Below, piece after piece: positions 26,991-35,412 of a stretch of 64,000 nucleotides of DNA. Under the pieces are notes generated by a model that saw only the letters and a program-made list of their open reading frames with translations, was not told the origin of the DNA and did no database searches. The position numbers were made by a program, and so were the translations under genes. The stretch is from Verrucomicrobiota bacterium (lineage in GTDB: Bacteria > Verrucomicrobiota > Verrucomicrobiia > Opitutales > Opitutaceae), in contig JACRQG010000008.1 of NCBI GenBank assembly GCA_016222805.1, positions 523,253-587,252 of the forward strand. Direction: 5' to 3'. Position 1 is the first letter of the stretch; each line of letters starts with the position of its first letter.

Positions 26991-27989
26991 ATGTCCGCCT
27001 CGCTTCCCCGCATCCGCATCCTCGCCACCGGTGGCACCATCGCCGGCGCCCAGACGGGTGACCGGGCACGCGGTTATCGCGCCGGGGCGTTTTCCGTCGA
27101 GGCGCTGATCGCCGCCGTGCCGCAGTTGGCGGCGCTCGCCGCCCTCGAAGTCGAACCGGTCGCCGCCATCGGCAGCCAGGACATGGATGATGCCACGTGG
27201 CTGCGGCTGGCCGCACGCACGCAGGCGGCCGCCGACGATTCCGCCATCACCGGCGTGGTGATCACCCACGGCACGGACACGATGGAGGAAACCGCCTTCT
27301 TCCTGAACCTGGTCGTGCGCACGGCCAAGCCGATCGTCCTGGTTGGCGCCATGCGGCCGGCCACCGCCATGAGCGCAGACGGGCCGATGAATCTCTACAA
27401 TGCGGTCGCCGTCGCGGCGGATCCCGCGGCAGTGGGTCGCGGCGCCCTGGTGGTGGCCAACGACGAGATTCACTTCGCCCGCGAGATCACCAAGACCAAC
27501 ACGACCCAAGTCGGGACCTTCCGCAGCGGACACCGCGGGTTGGCCGGCCTGGTGAATAACGGCCGTCTCCATCTTTATGGACCGCCGGTGCGGCGCCATA
27601 CCACCGCCAGCGAGTTTACTTTGGCGGGAATCAGCGCGCTGCCCCGCGTTGATATCATCTATGCCCACGCGGGCATGGATCGGAAGCTGATCGACGCCGC
27701 CGTGCAGGCCGGCGCCCGCGGGCTCGTCCTCGCCGGGGTCGGCGACGGCAACGCGGGCTCCCTGGCCCTCCGGGCGGCGGCAGAGGCGGCCGCCGCGGGT
27801 ATCGCCGTGGTGCGGAGTTCGCGGACCGGCGGCGGCGTGGTCGAGCGCAACATCGAGACCGACGACGACACTTCCGGCTTCATCGCCGCCGACGAACTCA
27901 ATCCGCAGAAATCGCGGGTCCTCCTGATGCTCGGACTCACGTGCACCGCGGATCCCCGGGTGCTGCAGGAGTACTTCTTCTCCTACTGA
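26991..27989 (+). CDS. L-asparaginase, bacterial type (probably cytoplasmic)
   Basis: A 332-residue enzyme hydrolysing asparagine to aspartate and ammonia. Both signatures are present: ILATGGTIAG at 10-19 with the nucleophile Thr, and GVVITHGTDTMEETA around 88-102 with the second Thr/Asp pair; VGAMRPATAMSADGPMN follows. The chosen ATG gives MSASLPRIRILATGG with no signal peptide, unlike many type II enzymes, so a cytoplasmic location is inferred. It begins 83 nt after the receptor gene and may be co-transcribed. Confidence 0.93.
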   Translation: MSASLPRIRILATGGTIAGAQTGDRARGYRAGAFSVEALIAAVPQLAALAALEVEPVAAIGSQDMDDATWLRLAARTQAAADDSAITGVVITHGTDTMEETAFFLNLVVRTAKPIVLVGAMRPATAMSADGPMNLYNAVAVAADPAAVGRGALVVANDEIHFAREITKTNTTQVGTFRSGHRGLAGLVNNGRLHLYGPPVRRHTTASEFTLAGISALPRVDIIYAHAGMDRKLIDAAVQAGARGLVLAGVGDGNAGSLALRAAAEAAAAGIAVVRSSRTGGGVVERNIETDDDTSGFIAADELNPQKSRVLLMLGLTCTADPRVLQEYFFSY

Positions 27990-28014
27990 AGCCAACGGCG
28001 CCGCGCCGCGGGCC

Positions 28015-28638
28015 TCAGAATTTCAGCGTCATCTCCGCGTCGTTCAGCGAGAGTGTGACGTTGCGTTTGCCGATTTCCTTCACCCGCAGGTAGACCGTCT
28101 CCCCTCCCACCTGCGCCTGCACGACGTCGCCCTCCTTGTAGAGGCGCTTGTTGATTACGAGCTGCGTGCCACCGCCGGTCTCGAAGATGCCGCTCACCTT
28201 CAGGGTGGCCGCCGCCTGCTGCAACTGGGTCAGGCTGGTCGCCGGACCGGCGTCGGCGGCCGGCGCCGCACCTTCGGGCAGCTTGTTCGGCGGGTCGCCG
28301 GCCGGGCGGGGTGCCGTCGTCGCCGCAGCGCTCCCCGGGGCGAGGAACGGATTGTGCCGCGGATCAGGGGTCGGCGGAGCCTCGCGCCGGTGCCTGAAGA
28401 GCGCCCCGACCCGATCCTCGACCTGCTTGAAGCGGGCCGCAAACAGGGGTGGTGGTGCGACCTTCGCCGGAGTCTTGTCGGGCGCGGTCGCCGCGGCGGA
28501 CACCCCGGCCTCCGCAGGGGCCGGCGTTTCGACTGCCGGCGGTTTGGCCGAATCGGCCGGCTTGGCCGCCGGCAATCGGGTGAGCGCCGGACCGGCCGCT
28601 AACAGCAGCCAAGCGAGAATCTGCCGGGTGGTGTTCAT
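28015..28638 (-). CDS. PilP/GspC-like periplasmic pilus-assembly protein
   Basis: A 207-residue protein with an N-terminal signal or anchor (ILAWLLLAAGPALT), a long Ala/Pro-rich linker, and a C-terminal domain LKVSGIFETGGGTQLVIN ... GDVVQAQVGGETVYLRVKEI, which fits the small beta domain of PilP/GspC that contacts the secretin. It is last of the PilM-N-O-P-like row and overlaps PilO-like by 4 nt. Identity rests on gene order more than on sequence. Confidence 0.7.
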   Translation of the reverse strand: MNTTRQILAWLLLAAGPALTRLPAAKPADSAKPPAVETPAPAEAGVSAAATAPDKTPAKVAPPPLFAARFKQVEDRVGALFRHRREAPPTPDPRHNPFLAPGSAAATTAPRPAGDPPNKLPEGAAPAADAGPATSLTQLQQAAATLKVSGIFETGGGTQLVINKRLYKEGDVVQAQVGGETVYLRVKEIGKRNVTLSLNDAEMTLKF

Positions 28639-29189
28639 TTCTTGCCGAGCAACTCGAGGTTGAGATCCAGGGCGACGGTGCGCCCGCTGGGGTCCGTGCG
28701 GGTGAGGTTGAAGCTGGTGATCTTGGCGAGGCGCGGACCCGTCTCCAGCGCCAGCAGGTAGGCCGACACCTGTTCGAAGGTGCCACTGACGCGCAGCGAA
28801 TACGGCACCCGGCGGTAGAGCGTGGTCTTGTCGGTGGTCGGGGAACTCACCTGGTGCAGTTCCGGAAGTTGGGCCTTGGTCTGCTCCTCAATCTTGTAGA
28901 AGTACCAAAGGTTCTCCGCGAGGTTCGATTCGACCACGAGGTTCTCGTCGATCCGCCGGGTGATGGCGCGGAGATCGGCCAGTTCCTGCCGCAGCGTGGA
29001 GCGGCCAACGAGCTTCGCCTCCATGGCGTCGCCCTCGTCGTTCCGGTTGCGCAGCGTGCGCTCCAACTCGTGCGACTTGCCGTTCAGGTACCATGCCCCG
29101 CCGGCGAACAGGACGGCCGCCAGCGCACAGGTCACGCTGTACGGCCAGCGGCGGAGGAAATGGAAGAAGGCGGCCAGGGAATCGCTCAT
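28635..29189 (-). CDS. PilO-like inner-membrane pilus-assembly protein
   Basis: A 184-residue bitopic protein: short cytoplasmic tail, membrane helix WPYSVTCALAAVLFAGGAWYL near 15-35, a coiled-coil (ELERTLRNRNDEGDAMEAKL), and a ferredoxin-like domain with RVPYSLRVSGTFEQVSAYLLALE, the pattern of PilO/GspM periplasmic domains. ATGA overlaps on both sides couple it to the PilN- and PilP-like genes. It would pair with PilN in the alignment complex. Confidence 0.78.
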   Translation of the reverse strand: MSDSLAAFFHFLRRWPYSVTCALAAVLFAGGAWYLNGKSHELERTLRNRNDEGDAMEAKLVGRSTLRQELADLRAITRRIDENLVVESNLAENLWYFYKIEEQTKAQLPELHQVSSPTTDKTTLYRRVPYSLRVSGTFEQVSAYLLALETGPRLAKITSFNLTRTDPSGRTVALDLNLELLGKK

Positions 29190-29785
29190 TTGCCCTCCTT
29201 CAACGCAAACTTGATTTCGAACCGAAGGGTCTCGCCCCCGGTTCCGCGGTCGATGTCGGTCAGCTGGATCGCGTTAAAGAGCGGCATGATCTTCGGATCC
29301 TTGCGCAACTGCTCCACGTAACCACCGAGGATGCGGCTGGCCCGTTCGGACCGCTCCTGCAGGTTGCCGCGAACCACGACCCCGCCGTCATTCCATTCGA
29401 TGAGATCGATCGCCATCTGCGGCGGACGGGTCCGGCCGATGTTGGCGATGAAACCGGAGACGTACAGCTGCGGCTTCAGCAGCGAGTAGGCCTCGTCGAT
29501 TTTGAGCGCCTCGACGACATATTCCTGGTGGATCGCATCGATCGCCTTGATCTCGACCCGATTCTCGTTGATCCGGCGTTCGATCTCCTGGATCTGGCCG
29601 TAAAGGTTCCACGCCACCGCCCCTTTCAGTCCGGCGAAATAGAGCGCAACCAGCGCCGGCAGGGTGAAGGCCACATTGATGAGAAAACGCCGGCCAATGA
29701 TCGTGTCCTCCGGCAACTCCGCCTCGATGCGGTAGTCGACGTGCCAGTGCGGGCTGAGGACCAGGGGATCCTTACTTCGGCTCAT
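29186..29785 (-). CDS. PilN-like inner-membrane pilus-assembly protein
   Basis: A 199-residue bitopic protein with a 35-residue cytoplasmic N-terminus, membrane helix (FLINVAFTLPALVALYFAG) and a periplasmic coiled coil plus alpha/beta domain with VVRGNLQERSERASRIL. The N-terminal tail would bind the PilM-like protein. It overlaps the end of the PilM-like gene by 14 nt and the PilO-like gene by 4 nt. Sequence alone is weak; order and topology are persuasive. Confidence 0.75.
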   Translation of the reverse strand: MSRSKDPLVLSPHWHVDYRIEAELPEDTIIGRRFLINVAFTLPALVALYFAGLKGAVAWNLYGQIQEIERRINENRVEIKAIDAIHQEYVVEALKIDEAYSLLKPQLYVSGFIANIGRTRPPQMAIDLIEWNDGGVVVRGNLQERSERASRILGGYVEQLRKDPKIMPLFNAIQLTDIDRGTGGETLRFEIKFALKEGK

Positions 29786-30821
29786 TGGCAGGAGGGGTGA
29801 GCTGGCCGATCAGGCTCAGCGGCTGCAACCAGGATCGCGACGGGGCGGGCAGGCCCGGGGCGAGCTGCACGCCGGCGAGCGACAGCCAGTGTTCCAGGTC
29901 CGGCACCAGGAACTGCAGGTCCACCGCCGTGCACAACGCCTCCTCCAACCACGCCAGCCGGACCGGCAGATGGGCGCAGTACAGGGCGCCGATCGGCTGG
30001 CCCGTCTGCATCTCAAAATAGTCGATCGCCGGCTTGAGGTGCCGGGTCAGCACGCGCACGAGCCGCCGGCTGTGGCCGCGCAGCTCGTCGGTCGGCGCAT
30101 AGAGCGCGTCGCGGGCGGCCCCGATACCCGGCGCCCCGATCTCCTTCATCGTCGCCTCCATGATCGAGACGAGCCCGTGCGGCAGCGTGGCCGGCGTGTG
30201 CACGCCATCGCGTGCCAGGAAATAGACGCGGGTCTGGCCCAGGCCGATCTCGCAGACCACGGTCGCGTGCGGATACGAGGTCTCCCGGATGTACCGCGTC
30301 AGCGCACCGAGCAGCGCCAGCGTGCCCAGTTCCAGCCGCCGCGGCCGCACGCCAAGCTTGCGCAGTCGCCCCTGCAGCTCCCGGACGCTCGTGAGGGGCA
30401 GGCCGACCAGAAGGCCCGGCCGCGAGGGCGTCGCGGAGGTCAAGACCTCGCCTTCGATCGGATGCAGGGCCGCGACACTCCAATCGTTCACCGCGGTGAG
30501 TTTGGCCTGCTCCGCCAGCAACTGCGGCAGGTAGCCCGGCTCCGCCATGCGCTTGGTGTTGATGGTCTCGCGCAGCAGCACCCGATCCGTGGGATGAAAA
30601 CCACAATACCCGGGCACGAAGCCCCGACCCCGGTCCGAAAACGTCTCGCGCAACCAGCGCCCGATCCCGTCGTCATCCCCGACCGCAAACTCCGCCAGTT
30701 GATCCACGAGCACCGGCTTCAGGTCCGGCCGCGGGAGGCGCGCGAGTTGCACCATGTGCTCGTTGATGTTCCAGAGCACACCCGAGCGGGAACTGCGCGT
30801 TAACAGCGAGAAGAATGCCAT
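29772..30821 (-). CDS. PilM-like actin-fold ATPase of pilus assembly
   Basis: A 349-residue cytoplasmic protein starting MAFFSLLTRSSRSGVLWNIN (ATG at 30821; a GTG 13 codons upstream is possible). VVCEIGLGQTRVYFLARDG is the phosphate-1-like strand of the actin/FtsA fold of PilM; the C-terminal region contains a second such strand region (LKPAIDYFEMQTGQPIGALYCA). It would scaffold the PilN/PilO pair on the cytoplasmic side. No ATPase of the PilB type or secretin is in the window. Confidence 0.78.
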   Translation of the reverse strand: MAFFSLLTRSSRSGVLWNINEHMVQLARLPRPDLKPVLVDQLAEFAVGDDDGIGRWLRETFSDRGRGFVPGYCGFHPTDRVLLRETINTKRMAEPGYLPQLLAEQAKLTAVNDWSVAALHPIEGEVLTSATPSRPGLLVGLPLTSVRELQGRLRKLGVRPRRLELGTLALLGALTRYIRETSYPHATVVCEIGLGQTRVYFLARDGVHTPATLPHGLVSIMEATMKEIGAPGIGAARDALYAPTDELRGHSRRLVRVLTRHLKPAIDYFEMQTGQPIGALYCAHLPVRLAWLEEALCTAVDLQFLVPDLEHWLSLAGVQLAPGLPAPSRSWLQPLSLIGQLTPPANEPK

Positions 30822-30893
30822 GAAACTTAGCGGGCCCAGCGGAAAGTCCGGCAGCGACACCAGCGGGATCGCACGGCCGGTGCCAGACGAAAC

Positions 30894-32195
30894 TCAGACA
30901 CCGTCATGAGTTTCGCGCCAGTTGCCCACGCCAAAGGGGCTGTTGAACCCTTCGATCACGGTGCTGCGCAAGGAGACGTCGTAATGCACGGCTGGCGACC
31001 CCAGAAAGGTCACGGATCGGGCCACGATCGCCCCGTAGATCGCCTGGTTGTAGCTGACCGTGAAGGTGCTGGTCGGAGTATAGATCACGCCGTAAAATGG
31101 AGTGAGGGTGGCCATGCCGTAGCTTTCGTAGAGGTTCGTCGTCGAGACGATCACCAGCTTCCGGGGCAGACGGGTGTCGTTCTGGATGCCACCACCATTG
31201 ATCGCCACATCCCCCTGCACGTGGACCCGCAGCGAACCCTGGGTCGTGATCAGGATCTTCGCGAGTTCGCTGATGTAAAAATCCCCCCGGATCACCAGAA
31301 CCACCGGACCGTTCACCGTGAGGACATCGGTGCCCACCAGATTAACCCCGGTGGAGTAATACAGCGCCGGCGCGGCGGCTCCCGGTGTCCCGATCGTCGC
31401 CGTGCCCGACGGGAGCAACGACCCGCTGCCGCTTGGCACCACTTCATCGAAGCTGGGCTGATACGGGCTGGTACTGATCCGGGCCGAATCGATCTTTCCC
31501 GGTGCAAACGAATACGGGCCGCCCAACGCCGCCCCGGTGCTGTACGAAGGACCGGTGCCAAGCGTGGCGACAAAACCCCTCACCTGGGCGGTTCCGAGCT
31601 GCACCGTGGCGGAAAGCGTGCTCGCCGAACCGGAACTCAGGACGGCAGAGTGACCCGGCGTCTGCGCGGAGTAATCTCCCAAGGTGGAATCGTAGCTGTC
31701 CACCGTGCCCCCAAGCCGAAATCGCACCCGACCGGACGTGGCCGCCACCGCGTTCACGAACAACGGCGCACGGCTGGCCACCGTCGTGACCGTCCGGCTC
31801 TGGCTGACGCCATTCTCATCCCGGGTCGACCCGCTGACCGTGACCTCCCTCGGCACACCCGCGACATTGAAGTTGGTGACCTTGACCGAGACCGTTCCCG
31901 ATACCCCTCCGTCAAAATTGAACCCCCCCAGCATCCGGGTCGCCGTCGAACCGGACACACTCCACGCCGACCAGTCGTTGTTATTGAGGGCCCACAACGC
32001 CTCCTCGAGGCCGCTCTCCGCGAGTGCCATGCTGTGCATGCCCCGCAGGTTGCGCGTACTCAAGTCGAGGGTACGGTAGCAGACCGTGATGTAGCTGCCG
32101 AGCGCCACGGCAAGGACGGTCGCAAAGCAAAGCGAAGCGAGCAGGGCGGAGCCCCGATCACCTCGCTGACAGCAATGGCGACCCGAATCGTTCAT
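30894..32195 (-). CDS. PilX-like pseudopilin / adhesin-type protein
   Basis: A 433-residue protein. N-terminus RGDRGSALLASLCFATVLAV is a class III-like prepilin signal (Gly before the hydrophobic helix but lacking the FTLVE motif), then SMALAESGLEEALWALNN, the usual helix of PilX-type minor pilins. A large beta-rich C-terminal domain full of Ser/Thr/Gly follows, ending SPFGVGNWRETHDGV. The start overlaps the upstream stop by 4 nt (ATGA). Likely a minor pilin at the pilus tip. Confidence 0.8.
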   Translation of the reverse strand: MNDSGRHCCQRGDRGSALLASLCFATVLAVALGSYITVCYRTLDLSTRNLRGMHSMALAESGLEEALWALNNNDWSAWSVSGSTATRMLGGFNFDGGVSGTVSVKVTNFNVAGVPREVTVSGSTRDENGVSQSRTVTTVASRAPLFVNAVAATSGRVRFRLGGTVDSYDSTLGDYSAQTPGHSAVLSSGSASTLSATVQLGTAQVRGFVATLGTGPSYSTGAALGGPYSFAPGKIDSARISTSPYQPSFDEVVPSGSGSLLPSGTATIGTPGAAAPALYYSTGVNLVGTDVLTVNGPVVLVIRGDFYISELAKILITTQGSLRVHVQGDVAINGGGIQNDTRLPRKLVIVSTTNLYESYGMATLTPFYGVIYTPTSTFTVSYNQAIYGAIVARSVTFLGSPAVHYDVSLRSTVIEGFNSPFGVGNWRETHDGV

Positions 32196-32746
32196 TCCAA
32201 CAGAGGTTTATTACGTAAAAGCACACGAGGTGCAACAGTGGAATACGCAACTTTCGTACCGCTTGGTTCACTGCCAGTGGTGGTAGTAAACGCCAGCTCG
32301 ACCGCCTTCACGCTCTGTGGACTGTCGGAAATGGCCGTCCCCCCCTCGTTGTAATACGTAATTGTCAGCGCGGTGAGGCCCGAAAGCAGGGTCTGGGACC
32401 CCGTAGAGTCCGTGCGCACAAAGGTGCCGGCACCGGCGGTGTATACGTAGCTGACGGCCGCGGTGCCGCTGGCCGCGGGTTTGGTCAAGGCAACCTGCGT
32501 GGAAGAAGACGAAGTCAGCCGGATCGCCGCACTCAGATCCTGGGTGAATTGCCGCACCGCCCGCCGGCTGGCCACCTCCTGGGTCTGAAGGTTGATCAGT
32601 CGAGTCAAGTTACGACCCATGAACAAGAAAGCTGACAGGATACCGGCAAAGACAATCGCCGACAGGCTCACCGCCACCAGCACTTCGACCAGCGTGAACC
32701 CCCGCGACCCCCTCCCTGCCGGCTTATGACCGCTGGTAGGTGACAT
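32192..32746 (-). CDS. PilW-like minor pseudopilin
   Basis: A 184-residue protein beginning MSPTSGHKPAGRGSRGFTLVEVLVAV in two pieces: leader MSPTSGHKPAGRGSRG and mature FTLVEVLVAVSLSAIVF, a textbook class III prepilin cleavage site after Gly with Glu at mature position 5. The globular part is small and Thr/Ser-rich. The ATG lies 23 nt inside the upstream prepilin gene, supporting an operon. Upstream in-frame codons add nothing conserved. Confidence 0.87.
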   Translation of the reverse strand: MSPTSGHKPAGRGSRGFTLVEVLVAVSLSAIVFAGILSAFLFMGRNLTRLINLQTQEVASRRAVRQFTQDLSAAIRLTSSSSTQVALTKPAASGTAAVSYVYTAGAGTFVRTDSTGSQTLLSGLTALTITYYNEGGTAISDSPQSVKAVELAFTTTTGSEPSGTKVAYSTVAPRVLLRNKPLLE

Positions 32747-33221
32747 ACAGGCCGTTCTTGCCGACGTAGGTCGTTCCACTGCGCGAGTAGGGACGCCCCG
32801 TGTTTCCGGTCCACGTCACCGTAAACGTGATTTGCTTGAAGTCCGCCCGACCAGAAATGTCGGCCACCTCCCGTTTGCAGCGGAATCCGCTGCAAACCAT
32901 CGGCAGGTTGGGGCCAAAAACAAAGCCCTTGCTGACGTTCACCGTCTGGTCCCCGCCGTAATCGCTTGCGTCCACGCGGACCGTATCGGACGCCGGCAAC
33001 GCCAGGATCTCCGACCAGGTCCGCAACCGGACCTGATCAATCTGCCCGTGGATTACCTGCATCGCGATGTTCTGCTTTCTCGCCACGTCGAGCATCTGCG
33101 AACCGGATACGATGACCTGGATCATCCCCACCAGGCCGAGCGCCATCACTCCAGCCGCCACCGCCACCTCCACCAGCGTGAAGGCGCGTGCGCGTGACTT
33201 TGCCCGGGGAGGCAGCCTCAT
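32724..33221 (-). CDS. PilV/GspI-like minor pseudopilin
   Basis: A 165-residue protein beginning MRLPPRAKSRARA|FTLVEVAVAAGVMALGL. The residue before the predicted cleavage is Ala instead of Gly, rarer but accepted by some prepilin peptidases. A hydrophobic helix and globular domain follow with one Cys pair region (MVCSGFRCKREV). It is first of the seven-gene minus-strand row of pilin and PilMNOP-like genes. The ATG at 33221 was preferred over an upstream frame extension without conserved features. Confidence 0.85.
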   Translation of the reverse strand: MRLPPRAKSRARAFTLVEVAVAAGVMALGLVGMIQVIVSGSQMLDVARKQNIAMQVIHGQIDQVRLRTWSEILALPASDTVRVDASDYGGDQTVNVSKGFVFGPNLPMVCSGFRCKREVADISGRADFKQITFTVTWTGNTGRPYSRSGTTYVGKNGLYVTYQRS

Positions 33222-33484
33222 GGTGCGGAACAATCCGGCGCTCCGGCCCGCCGGGCAACCCGCAGGGTTGCTTCGCAAGCCGAGACGTTCGGCGGGTAAA
33301 CGATCAAGGTTGGGACGATGGGTGAAGGCGTAATCCGGATCGGATTCGGTCGCCCACCATACCTCTCGACCTCCGCGATTCAACCCCGGCGTTGTGTCGT
33401 CCACCGCGATTTGGCCTGCGCGAAGAAACCATCCCGGCCGCGCTGGCCGCCGGCGGCGCCTTCCCCACCGGCCAGGCCGCTACC

Positions 33485-33512
33485 GTCCCATTTTCGGGAG
33501 TCCACCGTCCCA
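33485..33512 (+). promoter_or_regulatory. Enhancer-like site (UAS) copy 1
   Basis: GTCCCATTTTCGGGA, then 7 nt, then GTCCCA. The same two-part sequence with the same 7-nt gap occurs at 38679-38706, and a degenerate copy at 56868-56895. TCCC-N6-GGGA is a dyad and the two GTCCCA words are 22 bp apart, about two helical turns, as expected for cooperating dimers. It starts 112 bp upstream of a sigma-54 -24 element. Confidence 0.72.
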
Positions 33513-33596
33513 AGGACCGTACGCTTCCCGCAGCTACTCAGTACGTATTTTTTCTTAAATCATTACTATATAATTTTTTGCGACATCACAGAAGAT

Positions 33597-33612
33597 TGGC
33601 ACGTCGGCTGCG
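33597..33612 (+). promoter_or_regulatory. Sigma-54 promoter of the two-component cluster
   Basis: TGGCACGTCGGCTGCG fits TGGCACG-N4-TTGCW with GG and GC exactly 10 nt apart and only two positions off. Predicted transcription start is near 33623, only about 6 nt before the ATG at 33629, so a second promoter (TATAAT at 33569) may supply a transcript that includes the Shine-Dalgarno-like AAGGCAG at 33614. Confidence 0.68.
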
Positions 33613-33628
33613 AAGGCAGATGCCACTT

Positions 33629-33865
33629 ATGAAAAACACCCTCAAGTTCCTCTCGCTGGCCACGACGGTCTCCCTCTTCGGGACCCTCACCGCCGAAACC
33701 CTCGGCTTCTCGCTGCCTTCCGCCCTCGGAGTCGCTCCGCTCTTCAGCCTGTTTGTGGCCTCGCTGGTTTCGCTGATTGCATTCTCCGACTATACCCGGA
33801 TTCGGAAGCCCCGGATGGTGGAAGCCCACGTGTTGCCCAAGTCCTGCCACCCGCTCGCCGCCTGA
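33629..33865 (+). CDS. Small membrane protein at head of the sigma-54 cluster
   Basis: A 78-residue protein: MKNTLKFLSLATTVSLFGTL is a signal-like hydrophobic segment, a second hydrophobic helix (LGVAPLFSLFVASLVSLIAF) follows, then a short charged tail ending SCHPLAA. An alternative ATG lies at 33620. It precedes the NtrC-type regulator by 44 nt on the same strand and is the first gene after the enhancer and sigma-54 element. I do not recognise the family; a small sensor or modulator for the kinase, which seems to lack its own membrane part, is a speculation. Confidence 0.7.
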   Translation: MKNTLKFLSLATTVSLFGTLTAETLGFSLPSALGVAPLFSLFVASLVSLIAFSDYTRIRKPRMVEAHVLPKSCHPLAA

Positions 33866-33909
33866 TTGGTCGCCTTGACACCAGGCGACGCCCCTTCGTC
33901 ACTCCCATC

Positions 33910-35277
33910 ATGGCCAACGCGCCCGTCCATCGGATCCTCATCGCGGACGATCAAGCGGATGTCATCGAGGCACTGCGCCTGCTCCTGAAGAGCGAGGGCT
34001 ATGCCACCGAGTCCGCCAAGTCTCCCTCCGCCGTGATCAAGGCCGTGGAGGCCCACGACTACGACCTCGTGCTGATGGATCTGAACTACGCACGCGACAC
34101 CACGAGCGGGCAGGAGGGGCTGGAACTGCTGCAGCGGCTGCAGGCGGCGGACGCCACCCTGCCCGTGGTCGTGATGACGGCCTGGGCCAGCGTCGACATC
34201 GCGGTGGAGGCCATGCGGCGGGGAGCGCGCGATTTCGTTACCAAACCCTGGGACAACCCGCGGCTCCTCGCCATCGTCCGGAACCAGATCGAACTGGGTG
34301 GCGCCCAACGCGCCTACCGCCGGCTCGAGCAGGAAAACGAACTGCTTCGCGGCAGCGGCAAGGCCGGACCCGCACTGATCGCCCAGTCGGCCGCCATGCG
34401 GCCGGTGCTGGACGTCATCGCCCGCGTGGGACCTTCGGATGCCAATATCCTGATCACCGGTGAAAACGGCACCGGCAAGGGCCTGGTCGCCCAGGCGCTG
34501 CACGCGGTCTCCGCCCGCGCCGGAAAGCCCTTCATCTCGGTCAACATGGGAGGACTTCCCGAAGGGGTTTTCGAGAGCGAGCTCTTCGGCCACGTCCGCG
34601 GCGCCTTCACCGACGCCAAGGCTGACCGCGCCGGGCGCTTCGAACTGGCCGACGGCGGCACCCTTTTCCTGGACGAGATCGGCAACATCCCGCTCAGCCA
34701 GCAGGCCAAGATGCTGCGCACGATCGAAACCGGCGAGTTTGAGCGAGTCGGGTCGTCGCGGACGTACCGCGCCAATGTCCGGCTGATCTCCGCGACCAAC
34801 GCCGATCTCGCCGCCGAAGTCGCGGCGGGGAAGTTCCGTCAGGATCTGCTCTTCCGGCTGAACACGATTCAGCTCCACCTGCCGCCCCTGCGCGAGCGCC
34901 GCGAGGACATCGAACTCCTCGCCCAGCATTTCCTCAAGCAGCACGTCACTCGTTATCGGAAGGCGATTACCGGCTTCGACGAGTCCGCCCTGCAGGCGCT
35001 CCGCGACTACGCGTGGCCGGGGAATGTCCGCGAGCTGGATCATGCCGTCGAGCGCGGTGTGTTGATGGCACCGGGCAAGGTGGTCCGCGGGCCCGACCTT
35101 GGCCTCAATGCCGGCGCGGCCACCCCGCGCCTCGAGGAGATGAGCATCGAGGAGGTCGAGGCCTTCCTGATCAAAAAGACGCTGGCCCGTTGCGACGGGA
35201 ATGCCCGCCGGGCCGCCGAGGAGCTGGGCCTCAGCCGGAGCGCTTTCTATCGGCGCCTGGAAAAGTACGGGCTCTGA
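33910..35277 (+). CDS. Sigma-54-dependent response regulator (NtrC family)
   Basis: A 455-residue activator with three parts. The receiver (1-125) has Asp13/Asp14, phospho-acceptor Asp57 in VLMDLN, Thr90 and Lys112. The AAA+ domain has Walker A GENGTGKG at 184-191, the sigma-54 contact loop GAFTDA at 231-236 (canonical GAFTGA has Gly; Asp here still occurs in functional activators), Walker B TLFLDE at 251-256 and the arginine-finger region. A Fis-type helix-turn-helix ends the protein (NARRAAEELGLSRSAFYRRL). It is followed 135 nt later by its kinase. Likely target sites are the three GTCCCA-type sites in this window. Confidence 0.96.
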   Translation: MANAPVHRILIADDQADVIEALRLLLKSEGYATESAKSPSAVIKAVEAHDYDLVLMDLNYARDTTSGQEGLELLQRLQAADATLPVVVMTAWASVDIAVEAMRRGARDFVTKPWDNPRLLAIVRNQIELGGAQRAYRRLEQENELLRGSGKAGPALIAQSAAMRPVLDVIARVGPSDANILITGENGTGKGLVAQALHAVSARAGKPFISVNMGGLPEGVFESELFGHVRGAFTDAKADRAGRFELADGGTLFLDEIGNIPLSQQAKMLRTIETGEFERVGSSRTYRANVRLISATNADLAAEVAAGKFRQDLLFRLNTIQLHLPPLRERREDIELLAQHFLKQHVTRYRKAITGFDESALQALRDYAWPGNVRELDHAVERGVLMAPGKVVRGPDLGLNAGAATPRLEEMSIEEVEAFLIKKTLARCDGNARRAAEELGLSRSAFYRRLEKYGL

Positions 35278-35297
35278 GCAGGCCCGCGCGTTTTTTT
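35268..35297 (+). terminator. Possible weak terminator after the regulator gene
   Basis: CGGGC ... GCCCG (5-bp stem, 9-nt loop, overlapping the regulator stop codon) followed by CGCG and seven T. It may only reduce read-through into the kinase gene. Confidence 0.35.
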
Positions 35298-35412
35298 GCC
35301 GCCAAGCCGCGCCCGAGCCGCAATGAAGTGGGCCATGAGGCGCCGCATCCCGCTCCCTTCCGTTCCGGCCGGTGCGGCCTCCTGACCCGGCCCAGCCCGT
35401 CCGCGGTCCCAC

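Larger units (their letters stand above)
33222..33628. other. Divergent intergenic region between pilin operon and sigma-54 cluster
   Basis: It holds the enhancer-like site (33485-33512), an AT-rich block around 33545-33580 including TATAAT at 33569-33574 on the plus strand, and the sigma-54 element (33597-33612). Stretch 33222-33484 is GC-rich and I see no gene or site in it; the pilin-operon promoter must lie here but could not be located. Confidence 0.6.
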
